From Paeniglutamicibacter sulfureus (GTDB lineage Bacteria > Actinomycetota > Actinomycetes > Actinomycetales > Micrococcaceae): a stretch of DNA of 64,000 nucleotides. Below the pieces are notes generated by a model. That model was not told where the DNA came from and ran no database searches. It saw only the letters and a list, made by a program, of their open reading frames with translations. Made by a program: the position numbers and the translations under genes. The stretch is from positions 2,292,149-2,356,148 of the forward strand of contig NZ_JAULBL010000002.1 of the NCBI RefSeq assembly GCF_030512175.1, given 5' to 3'. Positions 8,559 through 17,598 of the stretch are shown piece by piece (position 1 is the first letter of the stretch; the number at the start of each line of letters is the position of its first letter).

Positions 8559-9614
8559 TTGACTAAAGTAAAGAAATTCCCAGGCGAATACATACCTCGT
8601 CGCCTAGCTCGGCCTAAGAAGCGAAAGAGCCTCGTTGTGCTACTGGGCACGATAGCGCTGGTTCTTGTGGCAGCGATTGTCGCCAGTACATACGTTGCCA
8701 ATCTCGCCCAGACGTTCAATACGAAGACCCGGGAAATTGGCCAAGCCTTTCCTGAGGAACAGGTTCGTCCGGTCAAGAACCCCGATGATGGATCCTTGAA
8801 CTTCCTGTTGCTAGGTGTCGATCATGGGGCGGACGACACGGAGACGACCAACCTGCTTCAGGCCGGCGGAACCGACCAGCGTTCAGACTCGATAATGATG
8901 ATGCACATCCCGGAGGACCGGAAAGGCGTCTACGTGATGTCGATCATGCGAGACCTCTACACGGATATTCCCGGCCATGGCACGCAGAAGGTCAATGCCG
9001 CCATGTCGCTGGGCGGTGTGCCGTTGGTCGTCCAAACCGTTGAAGGGATGTTTGATACCAAGATCGACCACGTGGCCATGGTCGACTTTGACGGATTCAA
9101 GGAGCTGACGACGGCACTTGGCGGTGTCACGGTAAAGAACGACATCGAGTTCACGTCGACCGATAGCAAGAAGTATGAGTTTCCCGTCGGCAACATCGAA
9201 CTCGAAGGAGATCGGGCGTTGCGGTTCGTTCGTGAACGCAAGCCGTTTGTTGACGGCGACTATCAGCGAGTACGCAACCAGCAGAAGTTCATCAAGGCTG
9301 TTATGAACGAGATGTTGTCCAAGGACACTTTGACCAACCCGGCAACGATCTTTGAGGTTATTGACAAGGTTTCGCCTTACCTCGCCCTTGACGATGGACT
9401 GGATGCGGCCACCGCCGCTGGCATTGGATTGCAGCTGAAGGACCTCCGCCCATCGAACATAGAGATGTTCACATTGCCGACCGCAGGGCTTGGCACCTCG
9501 CCGGACGGGCAATCCATCGTTCTGCGGGACGAACAGGCCATCCTCGATATCGGCCAGTCACTTCGCACGGACGATCTTAAGACCTACCTGGACAGTGCAA
9601 ATTTGGACCAGTAG
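8559..9614 (+). CDS. LCP family cell-wall polymer transferase (second copy)
   Basis: The protein has 351 residues with a basic N-terminal tail (RRLARPKKRK), one membrane helix at about 24-47, and an extracellular LCP domain. Matching signatures are LNFLLLGVDHGADD, QRSDSIMMMHIPEDR, MSIMRDLYTDIPGHG, DHVAMVDFDGF and FVRERKPFVDGDYQRVRNQQ. It is a paralogue of the protein at 88-1134, similar along its full length. The start is TTG at 8559 behind ATGGAGACG; no ATG lies nearby in frame. Its place between galU and the exporter genes supports anchoring the polymer made by this locus. Confidence 0.92.
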   Translation: MTKVKKFPGEYIPRRLARPKKRKSLVVLLGTIALVLVAAIVASTYVANLAQTFNTKTREIGQAFPEEQVRPVKNPDDGSLNFLLLGVDHGADDTETTNLLQAGGTDQRSDSIMMMHIPEDRKGVYVMSIMRDLYTDIPGHGTQKVNAAMSLGGVPLVVQTVEGMFDTKIDHVAMVDFDGFKELTTALGGVTVKNDIEFTSTDSKKYEFPVGNIELEGDRALRFVRERKPFVDGDYQRVRNQQKFIKAVMNEMLSKDTLTNPATIFEVIDKVSPYLALDDGLDAATAAGIGLQLKDLRPSNIEMFTLPTAGLGTSPDGQSIVLRDEQAILDIGQSLRTDDLKTYLDSANLDQ

Positions 9615-9724
9615 CAACTGATACATAGATCACACATCGCCCTGTCGCCGGATGCAAACCGCTCATGGGCATGCGTATCTACTAGACTTCATAAGGTTCG
9701 TCAGCGACAGCAGGCGAGTAAACC

Positions 9725-10597
9725 GTGATCAACGAGGTAACGAGAATTATGACAGCTGCCGAATATGCGGCGCAGTACGGCCTGCACAGGGTCGGTGCTC
9801 GTCCGGACCTGGTGAGCTATCTGAAACAGGCGTGGGCCAGACGAGACTTTGCGTTTGAACTTGCCAGAAGCAAGCTGCAGGCTTCAAACCAGCGCAATCG
9901 CCTGGGCATGCTCTGGGTTGTAATTCAACCGACGATGAACGCCCTCATGTATGGCTTCATCTTTGGGATCCTTCAAGGCGGGAACACGCCGCTCGACTTC
10001 CCTGCCCACGTGGTGATTGGCGTATTCCTTTTTGAGTTCTTCTCGAGTTCGGCAAATTCCGGGGCCAAGTCGATCACAGGCAATGCGGCCTTGGTTCAAT
10101 CCTTGGCATTTCCGCGAATCACATTGCCCATAGCGGCGGTCATTCAGCAGTTTCTCACGTTGGTGCCAATGCTGGGAGTCATGTTTATCTATTGCATGAT
10201 CCTTGGCACTACACCGAAATGGAGCTGGTTTATGGTGGTTCCATTGCTCGTCTTATTCACAATGTTCAATACCGGTATCGCACTGGTATGCGCCCGGCTG
10301 ACTGTTCATGTGCGGGACTTCACGCATATCCTGCCTTTGATTACGCGGATCCTGTTCTTCACTTCCGGAGTTCTCTTCAGTGTCGAAAAAATCTTGACTT
10401 CATTCCCTGCGCTGGTCCTAGTGTTTGATTTCCATCCGATCTACCAAGCGTTGCAAATTGCCCGAGGTTCCATCATGAACGGCGTTGAATACCCATCGTT
10501 CTACTGGATTGTTCTATCTGTCTGGGCTGTTGGGGCCCTCGTTGGCGGCACCATTTACTTCTGGGCTGCGGAGGAGCGTTATGGTCGAGTTGACTAA
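9725..10597 (+). CDS. ABC-2 type polysaccharide/teichoic acid exporter permease (TagG/Wzm-like)
   Basis: This is the membrane half of a two-gene ABC exporter that moves a lipid-linked polymer out of the cytoplasm. The 290-residue protein has the ABC-2 permease pattern: an amphipathic N-terminus with RDFAFELARSKLQASNQRNR, then LGMLWVVIQPTMNALMYGFIF and about six membrane helices, with a VRDFTHILPLITRILFFTSG loop. The start is GTG at 9725, or ATG at 9749. Its last 17 bp overlap the ATPase gene start, so subunit production is coupled. The substrate is inferred from context as a teichoic-acid-like polymer. Confidence 0.9.
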   Translation: MINEVTRIMTAAEYAAQYGLHRVGARPDLVSYLKQAWARRDFAFELARSKLQASNQRNRLGMLWVVIQPTMNALMYGFIFGILQGGNTPLDFPAHVVIGVFLFEFFSSSANSGAKSITGNAALVQSLAFPRITLPIAAVIQQFLTLVPMLGVMFIYCMILGTTPKWSWFMVVPLLVLFTMFNTGIALVCARLTVHVRDFTHILPLITRILFFTSGVLFSVEKILTSFPALVLVFDFHPIYQALQIARGSIMNGVEYPSFYWIVLSVWAVGALVGGTIYFWAAEERYGRVD

Positions 10598-11444
10598 TTT
10601 TGATGATCTGATCAACCCCCGTCTGCACGGCAAGTTCGAGCCGGAGCCAGTTTACGACGCTGGAACCCAGACGTCGGCAGAAACTGCACCGATAGATGTT
10701 GATACCGCCCGCAAGCCCGTGGTCATCGTGGATAACCTTCACGTCAAGTACCAAGTCTATTCGAGCGGCAAGTCCGTTGGCGCAGCAGGCGCCAAGCGCC
10801 TGCTGCAGTCGTCGACCCGCGGCATCAGGGAAGTCCACGCTGTCAAGGGCGTGTCATTCGTTGCCTATGAGAACGAGTCGATCGGTGTGATCGGTTCGAA
10901 CGGCTCCGGCAAGTCGACGCTCATGCGCACCATTACAGGCCTTACGAGTCCTGCTGAAGGATCCGTTTACGCCTCGTCGCGCCCGAACATGTTGGGCGTG
11001 GGCGCGGCGCTGATCCCTGACCTTTCCGGTGACAAGAACATCATGCTTGGTGGTCTGGCCCTAGGGTACAACCGCCACGAGATCAACGAGATGCGCGAGG
11101 ACATTACGAAGTTCGCCGAGCTCGAGGAGTTCATCGACCTGCCCATGCGTACTTACAGCTCCGGTATGTCCGCCCGACTGAAGTTCGCCATCGCGGCCTC
11201 CAAGCAGCACGACATCCTGATTGTCGATGAGGCATTGGCCGTAGGTGACGCACGCTTCCGTAAGCGCAGCGAGGCCAAGATCCGTGAGATCCGGGAAAAC
11301 GCCGGCACGATCTTCTTGGTCTCTCACTCGATGGGATCAATCCTCGATACCTGCAACCGGGTGATCTGGATTGAAAAGGGTGTCCTGATGATGGACGGGG
11401 ACGCTAAGACGGTTGTCGATGCGTACAAGGCCAAAAAGAAGTGA
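10581..11444 (+). CDS. teichoic acid/polysaccharide ABC exporter ATP-binding protein (TagH/Wzt-like)
   Basis: This is the ATPase partner of the permease. Walker A is GVIGSNGSGKSTLMRT, the signature is YSSGMSARLKFAIA, Walker B is DILIVDEALAVGD, and the H-loop is FLVSHSMG. A longer in-frame ORF begins at 10485 inside the permease gene. I chose ATG at 10581 because GAGGAG lies 4-10 bp upstream and the protein then starts in the usual place, giving 287 residues. The ~45-residue N-terminal extension before the ABC domain is low complexity. The stop overlaps the GTG of the next glycosyltransferase by 4 bp (GTGA). Confidence 0.92.
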   Translation: MVELTNFDDLINPRLHGKFEPEPVYDAGTQTSAETAPIDVDTARKPVVIVDNLHVKYQVYSSGKSVGAAGAKRLLQSSTRGIREVHAVKGVSFVAYENESIGVIGSNGSGKSTLMRTITGLTSPAEGSVYASSRPNMLGVGAALIPDLSGDKNIMLGGLALGYNRHEINEMREDITKFAELEEFIDLPMRTYSSGMSARLKFAIAASKQHDILIVDEALAVGDARFRKRSEAKIREIRENAGTIFLVSHSMGSILDTCNRVIWIEKGVLMMDGDAKTVVDAYKAKKK

Positions 11445-12490
11445 CTGCTGCGCAGACCCTGGGTGTTTCCTATGTCATGCCCGTGCTCAACGAGGCCGGA
11501 TATCTCCGTGACGCAGTGGCCAGTGTCCTTGGCCAGGACTACGCCGGGGACAAGGAAATTGTCCTGGCCCTTGGGCCGAGCACCGATGCCACCGACGAAG
11601 TTGCGGCCGAGCTTGCCATCGAGGACGACAGGGTCAAGCTGGTCCACAATCCCCAGGGACGCACGCCGATCGGGCTGAACCTTGCCATTAGGGCCTCGCA
11701 ATATCCGATCGTGGTTCGTGTGGATGCCCACAGCGAATTGGCACCCACCTACACTGCCCGCGGCGTGGAGACCATGTTCCGCGTCGATGCACACGATGTC
11801 GGTGGACTCATGGATGCCCGCGGGAAGAACCCCCTCCAGCGTGCCATTGCCGCCGCCTACCATTCCCCTTGGGGCCTAGGCGGCGCCGCCTACCACAGCG
11901 GCGCGCCGGAAGGCCCCGCCGAGTCTGCCTACTTGGGCATTTTTCGCCGCCAGGTCTTTGACGAGGTCGGCTACTACGACGAGTCGCTGCATCGCGCCCA
12001 GGACTGGGAACTCTGCCTGCGAATCCGCCAGGCCGGCTACAAGGTGTGGTTCGACCCGGAACTTGAGACCGCGTACTACCCCCGGGATACCTACAAGGCC
12101 CTCTCTGCACAGTCCTATGCGTCGGGAGTCTGGCGCGGCGAATTGTCTCGGCGATATCCCGACGGCAAGTCGATGCGCCATGATCTGCCGCCGCTGATGC
12201 TGGTCGGATCCAGCCTGGGCGCGATTGCCTGGGTGATCGACCCCTGGTTGACTTCCGAGGCACCAGGCGCCGTGCGGATCGCCTTGAACCTGTTGAAGCT
12301 CGCTCCGGTGGGGTATGCCGGACTGGTCGTCTTTGCGACATTGACCGGCAAGCGCACCACGACCTTCAAGGAGAAGCTTTTGATGCTCGGTGTTTTTCCA
12401 TCCATCCACTTCCCGTGGGCCGTTGGCTTTGTCAAGGGCCGTGTACGCGGTGCCCAGGGAACCCTGGACAGGGGGCGGGTACGTTCATGA
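11441..12490 (+). CDS. family 2 glycosyltransferase, ExoA-like, membrane-associated
   Basis: The 349-residue protein has a GT2 fold domain starting SYVMPVLNEAGYLRDAVASV, the acidic metal-binding segment VVRVDAHSEL (where DxD-like acid residues sit), GIFRRQVFDEVGYYDE, and an acceptor-site AQDWELCLRIRQAGY (ED/QDWE type) motif. Two or three hydrophobic helices follow from about residue 245, as in ExoA-like enzymes that work on lipid-linked sugars at the membrane. It is coupled at both ends (GTGA with the ATPase, ATGA with the CDP-alcohol enzyme). The sugar transferred is unknown. Confidence 0.87.
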   Translation: MTAAQTLGVSYVMPVLNEAGYLRDAVASVLGQDYAGDKEIVLALGPSTDATDEVAAELAIEDDRVKLVHNPQGRTPIGLNLAIRASQYPIVVRVDAHSELAPTYTARGVETMFRVDAHDVGGLMDARGKNPLQRAIAAAYHSPWGLGGAAYHSGAPEGPAESAYLGIFRRQVFDEVGYYDESLHRAQDWELCLRIRQAGYKVWFDPELETAYYPRDTYKALSAQSYASGVWRGELSRRYPDGKSMRHDLPPLMLVGSSLGAIAWVIDPWLTSEAPGAVRIALNLLKLAPVGYAGLVVFATLTGKRTTTFKEKLLMLGVFPSIHFPWAVGFVKGRVRGAQGTLDRGRVRS

Positions 12491-13308
12491 ATGAAACCAT
12501 TCGGCCGAGCAACCCGACGCTCGAACAGCTGCGTGCGGTATGCCAGCCCCCGGAGGTCCGGGCACGGCGAAACGCCGAGCACTGGACCGCGGAACTCTAC
12601 CTGCGGCACATCTCGATCTACCTGACCGCGGTACTGGTGCGCACGCGCATTAGCGCCAACGGTGTCACCGGACTCATGATCCTTGCGGGCTGGCTCATGT
12701 CGGCAGCCCTACTGATCCCTGGTGTGTGGGGCCCGCTATTGGCAGTTGTCTTGTCACAGGTCCAGCTCTACTTCGATTGCAGCGACGGGGAAGTGGCACG
12801 CTGGCGCGGCACCCAGTCGCCACGCGGGATCTTCATTGACATGGTGGGACACCACACCACCGAGGCCTTGATTCCCATCGCCTTGGGCTATCGCGTGTTC
12901 CTTGAGCTTCAGACCCAGGGCGCCGATGCCGCCCAGGCGTGGCCGACCCTCTTCATCTCCGCAGTGCTGTCGGTTCTCCTTGTATTGAACCGTTCCCAGA
13001 GCCTCATGGTGCATGCCGCCCGTGGGATGGCCGGACTGGGAAAGCTCCCGGATACGGCTGAGGCCCGTGCGGTCTCGCAGACCAGCTTTGTCGGGAAACT
13101 GCGTTCCGCAGCCCGGTTCCTGCCGTTTCACAAGATGCTTCATGCAGTGGAACTTAGCCTCGTTATCCTGGTCCTGTCGATTGTCTCTGCCATCGTTGGC
13201 GTCCCCGGCATTGCCGAGAAATGGATGCTTTGGATCCTATTGCCGGCAGTTGTCCTGGTGAATATCGGGCACTTTGTTTCCACCATGGCTTCATCCCGGT
13301 TGCGGTGA
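12487..13308 (+). CDS. CDP-alcohol phosphotransferase family membrane enzyme
   Basis: These enzymes join a CDP-activated alcohol to an acceptor alcohol within the membrane. The family motif appears at about residues 97-120 as DCSDGEVARWRG followed by GIFIDMVGHH. The usual pattern D-x2-DG-x2-AR-x8-G-x3-D-x3-D is met except that the last Asp is His. About six hydrophobic helices are visible. The start chosen is ATG at 12487, which overlaps the previous stop as ATGA; the ORF extends upstream to 12415, but that part reads as shadow of the previous gene. With a CDP-glycerol-type cytidylyltransferase in the same operon, a role in building or modifying the polymer linkage is plausible but unproven. 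Confidence 0.85.
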   Translation: MNETIRPSNPTLEQLRAVCQPPEVRARRNAEHWTAELYLRHISIYLTAVLVRTRISANGVTGLMILAGWLMSAALLIPGVWGPLLAVVLSQVQLYFDCSDGEVARWRGTQSPRGIFIDMVGHHTTEALIPIALGYRVFLELQTQGADAAQAWPTLFISAVLSVLLVLNRSQSLMVHAARGMAGLGKLPDTAEARAVSQTSFVGKLRSAARFLPFHKMLHAVELSLVILVLSIVSAIVGVPGIAEKWMLWILLPAVVLVNIGHFVSTMASSRLR

Positions 13309-13312
13309 TCCC

Positions 13313-14206
13313 TTGAGCATTCCAGAGGGGGACCTTCCGACGGTCGGCGTCGTCGTGCTGACCATGGGCAACCGACCTGAGGAACTGAACCGTGCCTTGA
13401 CGAGTCTCTTGGCCCAACGAGAAGTCGAACTTGACGTGGTCGTGGTGGGCAACGGTTGGGATCCTGTCGGGCTTCCGGCCAGCGTGCGTGGCCATTTTCT
13501 TGAACACAACCTCGGTATCCCGGCCGGACGCAATGCCGGTGTCCCGTTGGTCAAGGGGGAGTTCCTCTGCTTCTTGGACGATGATTCCTGGTTCCTGGAT
13601 ACAGACTTCCTCGAAGAGGCGATATCCAGGTTCGACAGCCACCCCCGGATGGGTCTTCTCCAGCCGCGGATCACCGACCCGACACGCGATGACGACCCCA
13701 CCCGGTGGATCCCGCGCCTCAACAAACGTACGGCCGTCGAATCAAGCCGAGTCTTTCATGTGGGCGAAACCTGCCTATTGATGCCCCGGCACATCTTTGA
13801 CGAGACCGGTGGCTGGGCCGGCGGTTTCTGGTACGCACACGAGGGAATTGAACTTGCCTGGCGTGTTTGGGACACCGGGCATCACGTCTGGTACGCCGGT
13901 GACATGAGGATCGGCCACCCGGTTGTCGATCAACGACGTCATGAAGAGTTTTACCGACTGAATGCGCGAAACCGGGTATGGCTGGCCAAACGGAACCTGC
14001 GCTGGCCCTTTAGTTGGATGTACGTGTCCAGTTGGGCCTTGGTGGAAGCAACCCGCCTGCGCAAGGATCCCGATGCGGTGCGGCAATATTTCAGCGGTTG
14101 GCTTGCCGGGTGGCGAGAGATTCCTTGGTATTCAACACCCCGGCCCAAACTCAAATGGTCGACCCATCTACGGATGCTCCTGGCGGGCCGACCACCCATA
14201 ATCTAA
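13313..14206 (+). CDS. family 2 glycosyltransferase
   Basis: A soluble GT2-type protein. It shows VGVVVLTMGNRPEELNRALT at the N-terminus, NLGIPAGRNAGV, the catalytic metal motif CFLDDDSWF (about residue 83), LLQPRI, VGETCLLMPRHIFDETGGW, and YAHEGIELAWRVWDTG. The last 60 residues are basic and aromatic and may touch the membrane. The start is uncertain: TTG at 13313 follows the previous stop by 4 bp, while a TTG at 13274 would overlap the previous gene. It belongs to the export operon and probably adds a sugar to the wall polymer; donor and acceptor are unknown. Confidence 0.86.
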   Translation: MSIPEGDLPTVGVVVLTMGNRPEELNRALTSLLAQREVELDVVVVGNGWDPVGLPASVRGHFLEHNLGIPAGRNAGVPLVKGEFLCFLDDDSWFLDTDFLEEAISRFDSHPRMGLLQPRITDPTRDDDPTRWIPRLNKRTAVESSRVFHVGETCLLMPRHIFDETGGWAGGFWYAHEGIELAWRVWDTGHHVWYAGDMRIGHPVVDQRRHEEFYRLNARNRVWLAKRNLRWPFSWMYVSSWALVEATRLRKDPDAVRQYFSGWLAGWREIPWYSTPRPKLKWSTHLRMLLAGRPPII

Positions 14207-14259
14207 GACTTTCGATCACTGCGTCCTTGCACGCAACCAAGCAGTAAATGGAGTTGAAC

Positions 14260-14721
14260 ATGGCAAAAACAGTCCTCACCTATGGCACGTTTGATCTTTT
14301 CCACATCGGACATCTGAACATCCTCAAGCGTCTGAAGGAAAAAGGCGACCGATTGATCGTCGGAGTATCCACCGATGAATTCAATGCCATCAAGGGCAAG
14401 AAGCCGATCGTTCCCTTCGATCAGCGGATCGAGATCGTCAGGGCAATCCAGTACGTCGACGAGGCCATCCCGGAAGACAACTGGGAGCAGAAGCGTTTGG
14501 ACATTGCCAAGTACGATGTCGATGTCTTTGGCATCGGAGAGGACTGGAAGGGCAAGTTCGACGACTTGGGCGACAAAGTCGAGGTCGTATATCTTCCCCG
14601 CACCTCGGGCATCTCCACCACGGAATTGAAGCGGGTGCTGAGCGCCTTCGACGAACGCCATGTCGCCAAGCTGAAAGACACCCTCGACAGCTTGAGCCAG
14701 ATAGTCAAGGAACTGAGCTAA
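14260..14721 (+). CDS. tagD: glycerol-3-phosphate cytidylyltransferase-like protein (TagD family)
   Basis: TagD-type enzymes make CDP-glycerol from CTP and glycerol 3-phosphate, the activated precursor for poly(glycerol phosphate). The 153-residue protein has [16 protein letters not shown] with the HxGH nucleotidyltransferase motif, and the C-terminal [11 protein letters not shown] (RTxGISTT) motif. An ATG 12 bp upstream is in frame, but GGAG at 14250-14253 sits 6 bp before ATG 14260, so that start is preferred. The presence of glycerophosphotransferase-type genes further on supports CDP-glycerol, although related enzymes use ribitol or glucose derivatives. Confidence 0.88.
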   Translation: MAKTVLTYGTFDLFHIGHLNILKRLKEKGDRLIVGVSTDEFNAIKGKKPIVPFDQRIEIVRAIQYVDEAIPEDNWEQKRLDIAKYDVDVFGIGEDWKGKFDDLGDKVEVVYLPRTSGISTTELKRVLSAFDERHVAKLKDTLDSLSQIVKELS

Positions 14722-14975
14722 CCACCCCTTTCTTGGGTCAGGAGCACCACGTGGATCCGGCAGGCCGCCCCGGCGACCGGACGGATTCTGCGTGAAAGGG
14801 ACCGAAGAGTTCCGCGAACGCAACCAACAGGTGATTATGATTACCCCCCAGCCAACGCACTTCAGGCAAGATATCCAAGGCCTGCGTGCCATAGCCGTCG
14901 GCCTCGTGGTCATCTACCACCTGCTACCCCAAGGCATCCCCGGCGGATTCATCGGTGTCGACGTCTTCTTCGTGA

Positions 14976-14982
14976 TCTCGGG
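14976..14982. repeat. target-site duplication, left copy
   Basis: The 7-bp sequence TCTCGGG directly precedes the element. The same 7 bp directly follow it at 17645-17651. Joining the flanks across one copy gives the uninterrupted acyltransferase codons for ISGFL. Confidence 0.9.
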
Positions 14983-15028
14983 TGTATGGACGGAGCTTTC
15001 GGTAACGCCTGTGGAACGAACCGGTAGC
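14983..15028 (+). repeat. IS21-family left terminal inverted repeat
   Basis: The first 46 bp of the element begin TGTATGGACGGAGC. They match the reverse complement of 17599-17644 at 41 of 46 positions by my count. Within and just beyond the repeat, the motif CGGTA(A/G)(C/T) occurs at 15000, 15022 and 15044, exactly 22 bp apart. Confidence 0.88.
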
Positions 15029-15029
15029 A

Positions 15030-15069
15030 CTGGTGCGAGGACCCGGTAGTGCCCGAACCCTCGCACCAG
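15030..15069. terminator. hairpin just downstream of istB
   Basis: A perfect 11-bp inverted repeat (CTGGTGCGAGG at 15030-15040 and its complement at 15059-15069) encloses an 18-nt loop that contains the third end motif. It lies 12 bp past the istB stop on the minus strand. It has no T-tract, so a classical intrinsic terminator is uncertain; blocking transcription across the element end is an alternative. Confidence 0.4.
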
Positions 15070-15081
15070 CACCCCACCGCT

Positions 15082-15855
15082 TTAGCTTGCAGGCTCAGCT
15101 CCTTGATCGGCGTGGGCGCGCCGGCGCATATTCGGCCCGTCAAGCTGGATCAGTTCACTGCTGGAAACAATGCGGTTAAGGATTGACTCGGCGATCACCG
15201 CATCGTGCAGCGACTTGTACCAGTCCTCGGGATCGAACTGCGACGTCACCACCGTGGCGCCCCGGTGTTCACGTCCTGCAAGGATATTGAGCAGTTCGCT
15301 CGCAGTCTCCGGGCTGATCGGCGTGGTCAGGAAATCATCCAGGACCAGGACATCGCAGTCGTGCAGGTCTCCGAGGAACTTCAGCCGTTCGGAGTCCGCC
15401 CGATGATAGACCGCGAGCTTATTGGCCAGGTCATCAAGCCGGAAGTAGCGTGCCGTGTGGTCGTGCCGGCAAGCCGCGTTGACCAAGGCCTGGGCCAAAT
15501 ACGATTTGCCGACACTTGATTTCCCGAGGATCACCAGATTCGTCGTCTGCTCAATCCACTGGCACGACGCGAGCCGTGCCACGACCTCCCGGTTCAGCGT
15601 CCTATCGGGCAGATAGTGGATCTCTTCAATGCAAGCGGCCGGGTTGGGCGTTTTCGACTCCTTGAGCAGTTTCACCACCCGACGCTGGGCCCGGGCCGTG
15701 GTCTCCTGGTCCAAGGCGTGACGGACCTTGCGGGAGAACGTCCATTCGTCATAGGCCGGATCGTTGGCCATGTCGATGACAGCCTGGCCGAACGCGGTCA
15801 TCCGCAACCTGGTAAACAGCCCCATGTCATCTTCCGTCAGGTGGTGGTCAAGCAC
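15082..15855 (-). CDS. istB: IS21-family helper ATPase IstB
   Basis: IstB is the AAA+ partner of the IstA transposase and directs insertion. The 257-residue protein has an N-terminal helical region, Walker A LGKSSVGKSYLA (about residue 110), Walker B DVLVLDDFLTT (about 170), a sensor ATVVTSQFDPEDW, and an arginine-rich end. It overlaps istA by 8 bp, as is common in the family. The reading frame is intact. Confidence 0.95.
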   Translation of the reverse strand: MLDHHLTEDDMGLFTRLRMTAFGQAVIDMANDPAYDEWTFSRKVRHALDQETTARAQRRVVKLLKESKTPNPAACIEEIHYLPDRTLNREVVARLASCQWIEQTTNLVILGKSSVGKSYLAQALVNAACRHDHTARYFRLDDLANKLAVYHRADSERLKFLGDLHDCDVLVLDDFLTTPISPETASELLNILAGREHRGATVVTSQFDPEDWYKSLHDAVIAESILNRIVSSSELIQLDGPNMRRRAHADQGAEPAS

Positions 15856-17527
15856 GGCCTTCCCCCGTCGTCGGCTCGGTCAGGCTTGCGTTGGTCAGCG
15901 CCTCGAGACTGAACTGCGAGATCCCGTCCAGGTGGGCACGGCTGGTATCCCGGACGCCCACCGTTCTCCCCGTCGCAGCGGACGGCCCCGGGCCAGGAGC
16001 GAGAGTTGCAGGACGCCCGGCATGGTCCGCACGCAGGACGGCGATGCGATGCTTGACCGCGGTATAGCTGATCGGGTTCCTCGCGTCGTGCACGCAGAGG
16101 TCGTGGCAGGCCTGTTCCAACAGGCTGCGGTTGTTGCCTTTCCCCAGCTCGAGGATGTTCAAGCACGACCGGTAGCCCTGGGCTTCGATCTTCTTCCGCT
16201 CCAGCAACCGGGTCAAAGCCTGGACCGTGTAGGGGCCGACCTTGGTCGCTTGCCGGATGAAATAGGCCCGGGTCCATAGCAGTGAGGTGTCCTCATACCC
16301 GTGCGGCGCATGGTCGGCGTCGGTGACGTAGGAATGACGCCGCGCCCCACGCTGGTGCGAAGCGATCACTGCCCCGCCGGCAAGGATCGTGACCTGCTCA
16401 CCGACCACCCGCACGTCCAGGGTCTGCCCGGCGTGCTGGTGCGGAACCGAGTATTTGATCGTGTCGACCTGCACGTGCCAGTCCCGCGAGACCTTCGCCT
16501 TGCGCCACTGAACTTCCCGCCACGGCTCATCCGGGAGGCCGATCAACTCGGGGCGCTCGGCTTCCTCGAACCACTCACGCCGGGAGCGGGGCTCACCGCG
16601 GAAGGGCGTCCGTTCGTTGATCATGTCCATCTGTTCGGCCACGGCCTCATTGAGCTCATCCAGGGTCGTGAAGCGCCGGTCGGCAAGATAGTGGATGATC
16701 CAGTTCGTCACGATCTTCACCCCGGCCTCGACGTGGCCTTTCTCTTGCGGCTTGTAGGATCCGGTCGGGACTGCCGCGCTCTGGTAATACTCCAGGAAAG
16801 CCTCATAGGACTGGTTCACGTCCCGGGCCTTTTCATAGCGGCTGATCTGGTTCGAGGCGGTCGAGGCATTGTCGGGAATGACCAGTTGGGTCACGCCTTG
16901 AAAATATTCAAAGGCCCTGCGGTGCATCTGGCACCACGCTGGAAGCTTCTCGTCCAGGGACCCGTACGCGAAGATCATGCCCGAATACGGCAACGACGCC
17001 ACGAAGACCGAGACCTTCGTGGTTTCCCGGGTGATGGGGTCGGTCAGCTGCATCTTGGTCCCGGCCCAGTCGACCTGCATCGTGCGTCCGGGTTCGTGCG
17101 TAAGCGGGCTGGTCAGGTCGTTGGCCTTCACGTGCTCGGCAACGATCTGGCAGAACCGTTCATACCCGTAAAACCGGGCGGAGCCCGTGTGCGGGGTGTC
17201 CAGGTAGCGGGCCCACATGACCTTTAACGGTGGCTTTTTCCGGCCGATCCGGGCCTTCACCACGGCATCGATGTTGACGGGAACGAACTCGCTGGACACG
17301 TTCTTGCGGCCATCGCTGAAAAGCCGGTCAAGGTCCTCATCGCTAAGCGCACCGACCTGATCAAGGGTGGTCAGTTTCTGGTCGTCAAGGACCTGGCGGG
17401 CCTTGGAGATCGTTCGATGCGAGCAACCGGCTCGCGCTTGGACCTGCCGATACGAATTGCCCTGCACCAGCAGGGCCATGATTTGTTTGTAATCAGCCAC
17501 TACGGTCGGTTTCCTTTCACTGTCCAC
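15848..17527 (-). CDS. istA: IS21-family transposase IstA
   Basis: IstA is the DDE transposase. An N-terminal helix-turn-helix (QVQARAGCSHRTISKARQVL, about residues 28-47) is followed by the integrase core: first Asp in MQVDWAG, second in IPDNAST, and Glu in KGHVEAG. The beta-barrel C-terminal region has KYSVPHQHAGQTLDVRVVG. At 559 residues it is somewhat longer than many IstA proteins. The start is GTG 17527, or GTG 17500 with AAAGGAA upstream. The frame is intact. Confidence 0.95.
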   Translation of the reverse strand: MDSERKPTVVADYKQIMALLVQGNSYRQVQARAGCSHRTISKARQVLDDQKLTTLDQVGALSDEDLDRLFSDGRKNVSSEFVPVNIDAVVKARIGRKKPPLKVMWARYLDTPHTGSARFYGYERFCQIVAEHVKANDLTSPLTHEPGRTMQVDWAGTKMQLTDPITRETTKVSVFVASLPYSGMIFAYGSLDEKLPAWCQMHRRAFEYFQGVTQLVIPDNASTASNQISRYEKARDVNQSYEAFLEYYQSAAVPTGSYKPQEKGHVEAGVKIVTNWIIHYLADRRFTTLDELNEAVAEQMDMINERTPFRGEPRSRREWFEEAERPELIGLPDEPWREVQWRKAKVSRDWHVQVDTIKYSVPHQHAGQTLDVRVVGEQVTILAGGAVIASHQRGARRHSYVTDADHAPHGYEDTSLLWTRAYFIRQATKVGPYTVQALTRLLERKKIEAQGYRSCLNILELGKGNNRSLLEQACHDLCVHDARNPISYTAVKHRIAVLRADHAGRPATLAPGPGPSAATGRTVGVRDTSRAHLDGISQFSLEALTNASLTEPTTGEGRA

Positions 17528-17598
17528 GACCTGTTGCCGTGGGTGAAAGCAATCCTGACTCTGAATCCCCCGAAGCGCTACCGGATACTTACATTTTT

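Noticed and set aside
16301-17227. 308-codon plus-strand frame inside the insertion sequence, considered as a passenger gene
   Set aside because: It is the antisense of istA, which has the full DDE motif; no passenger gene is present.
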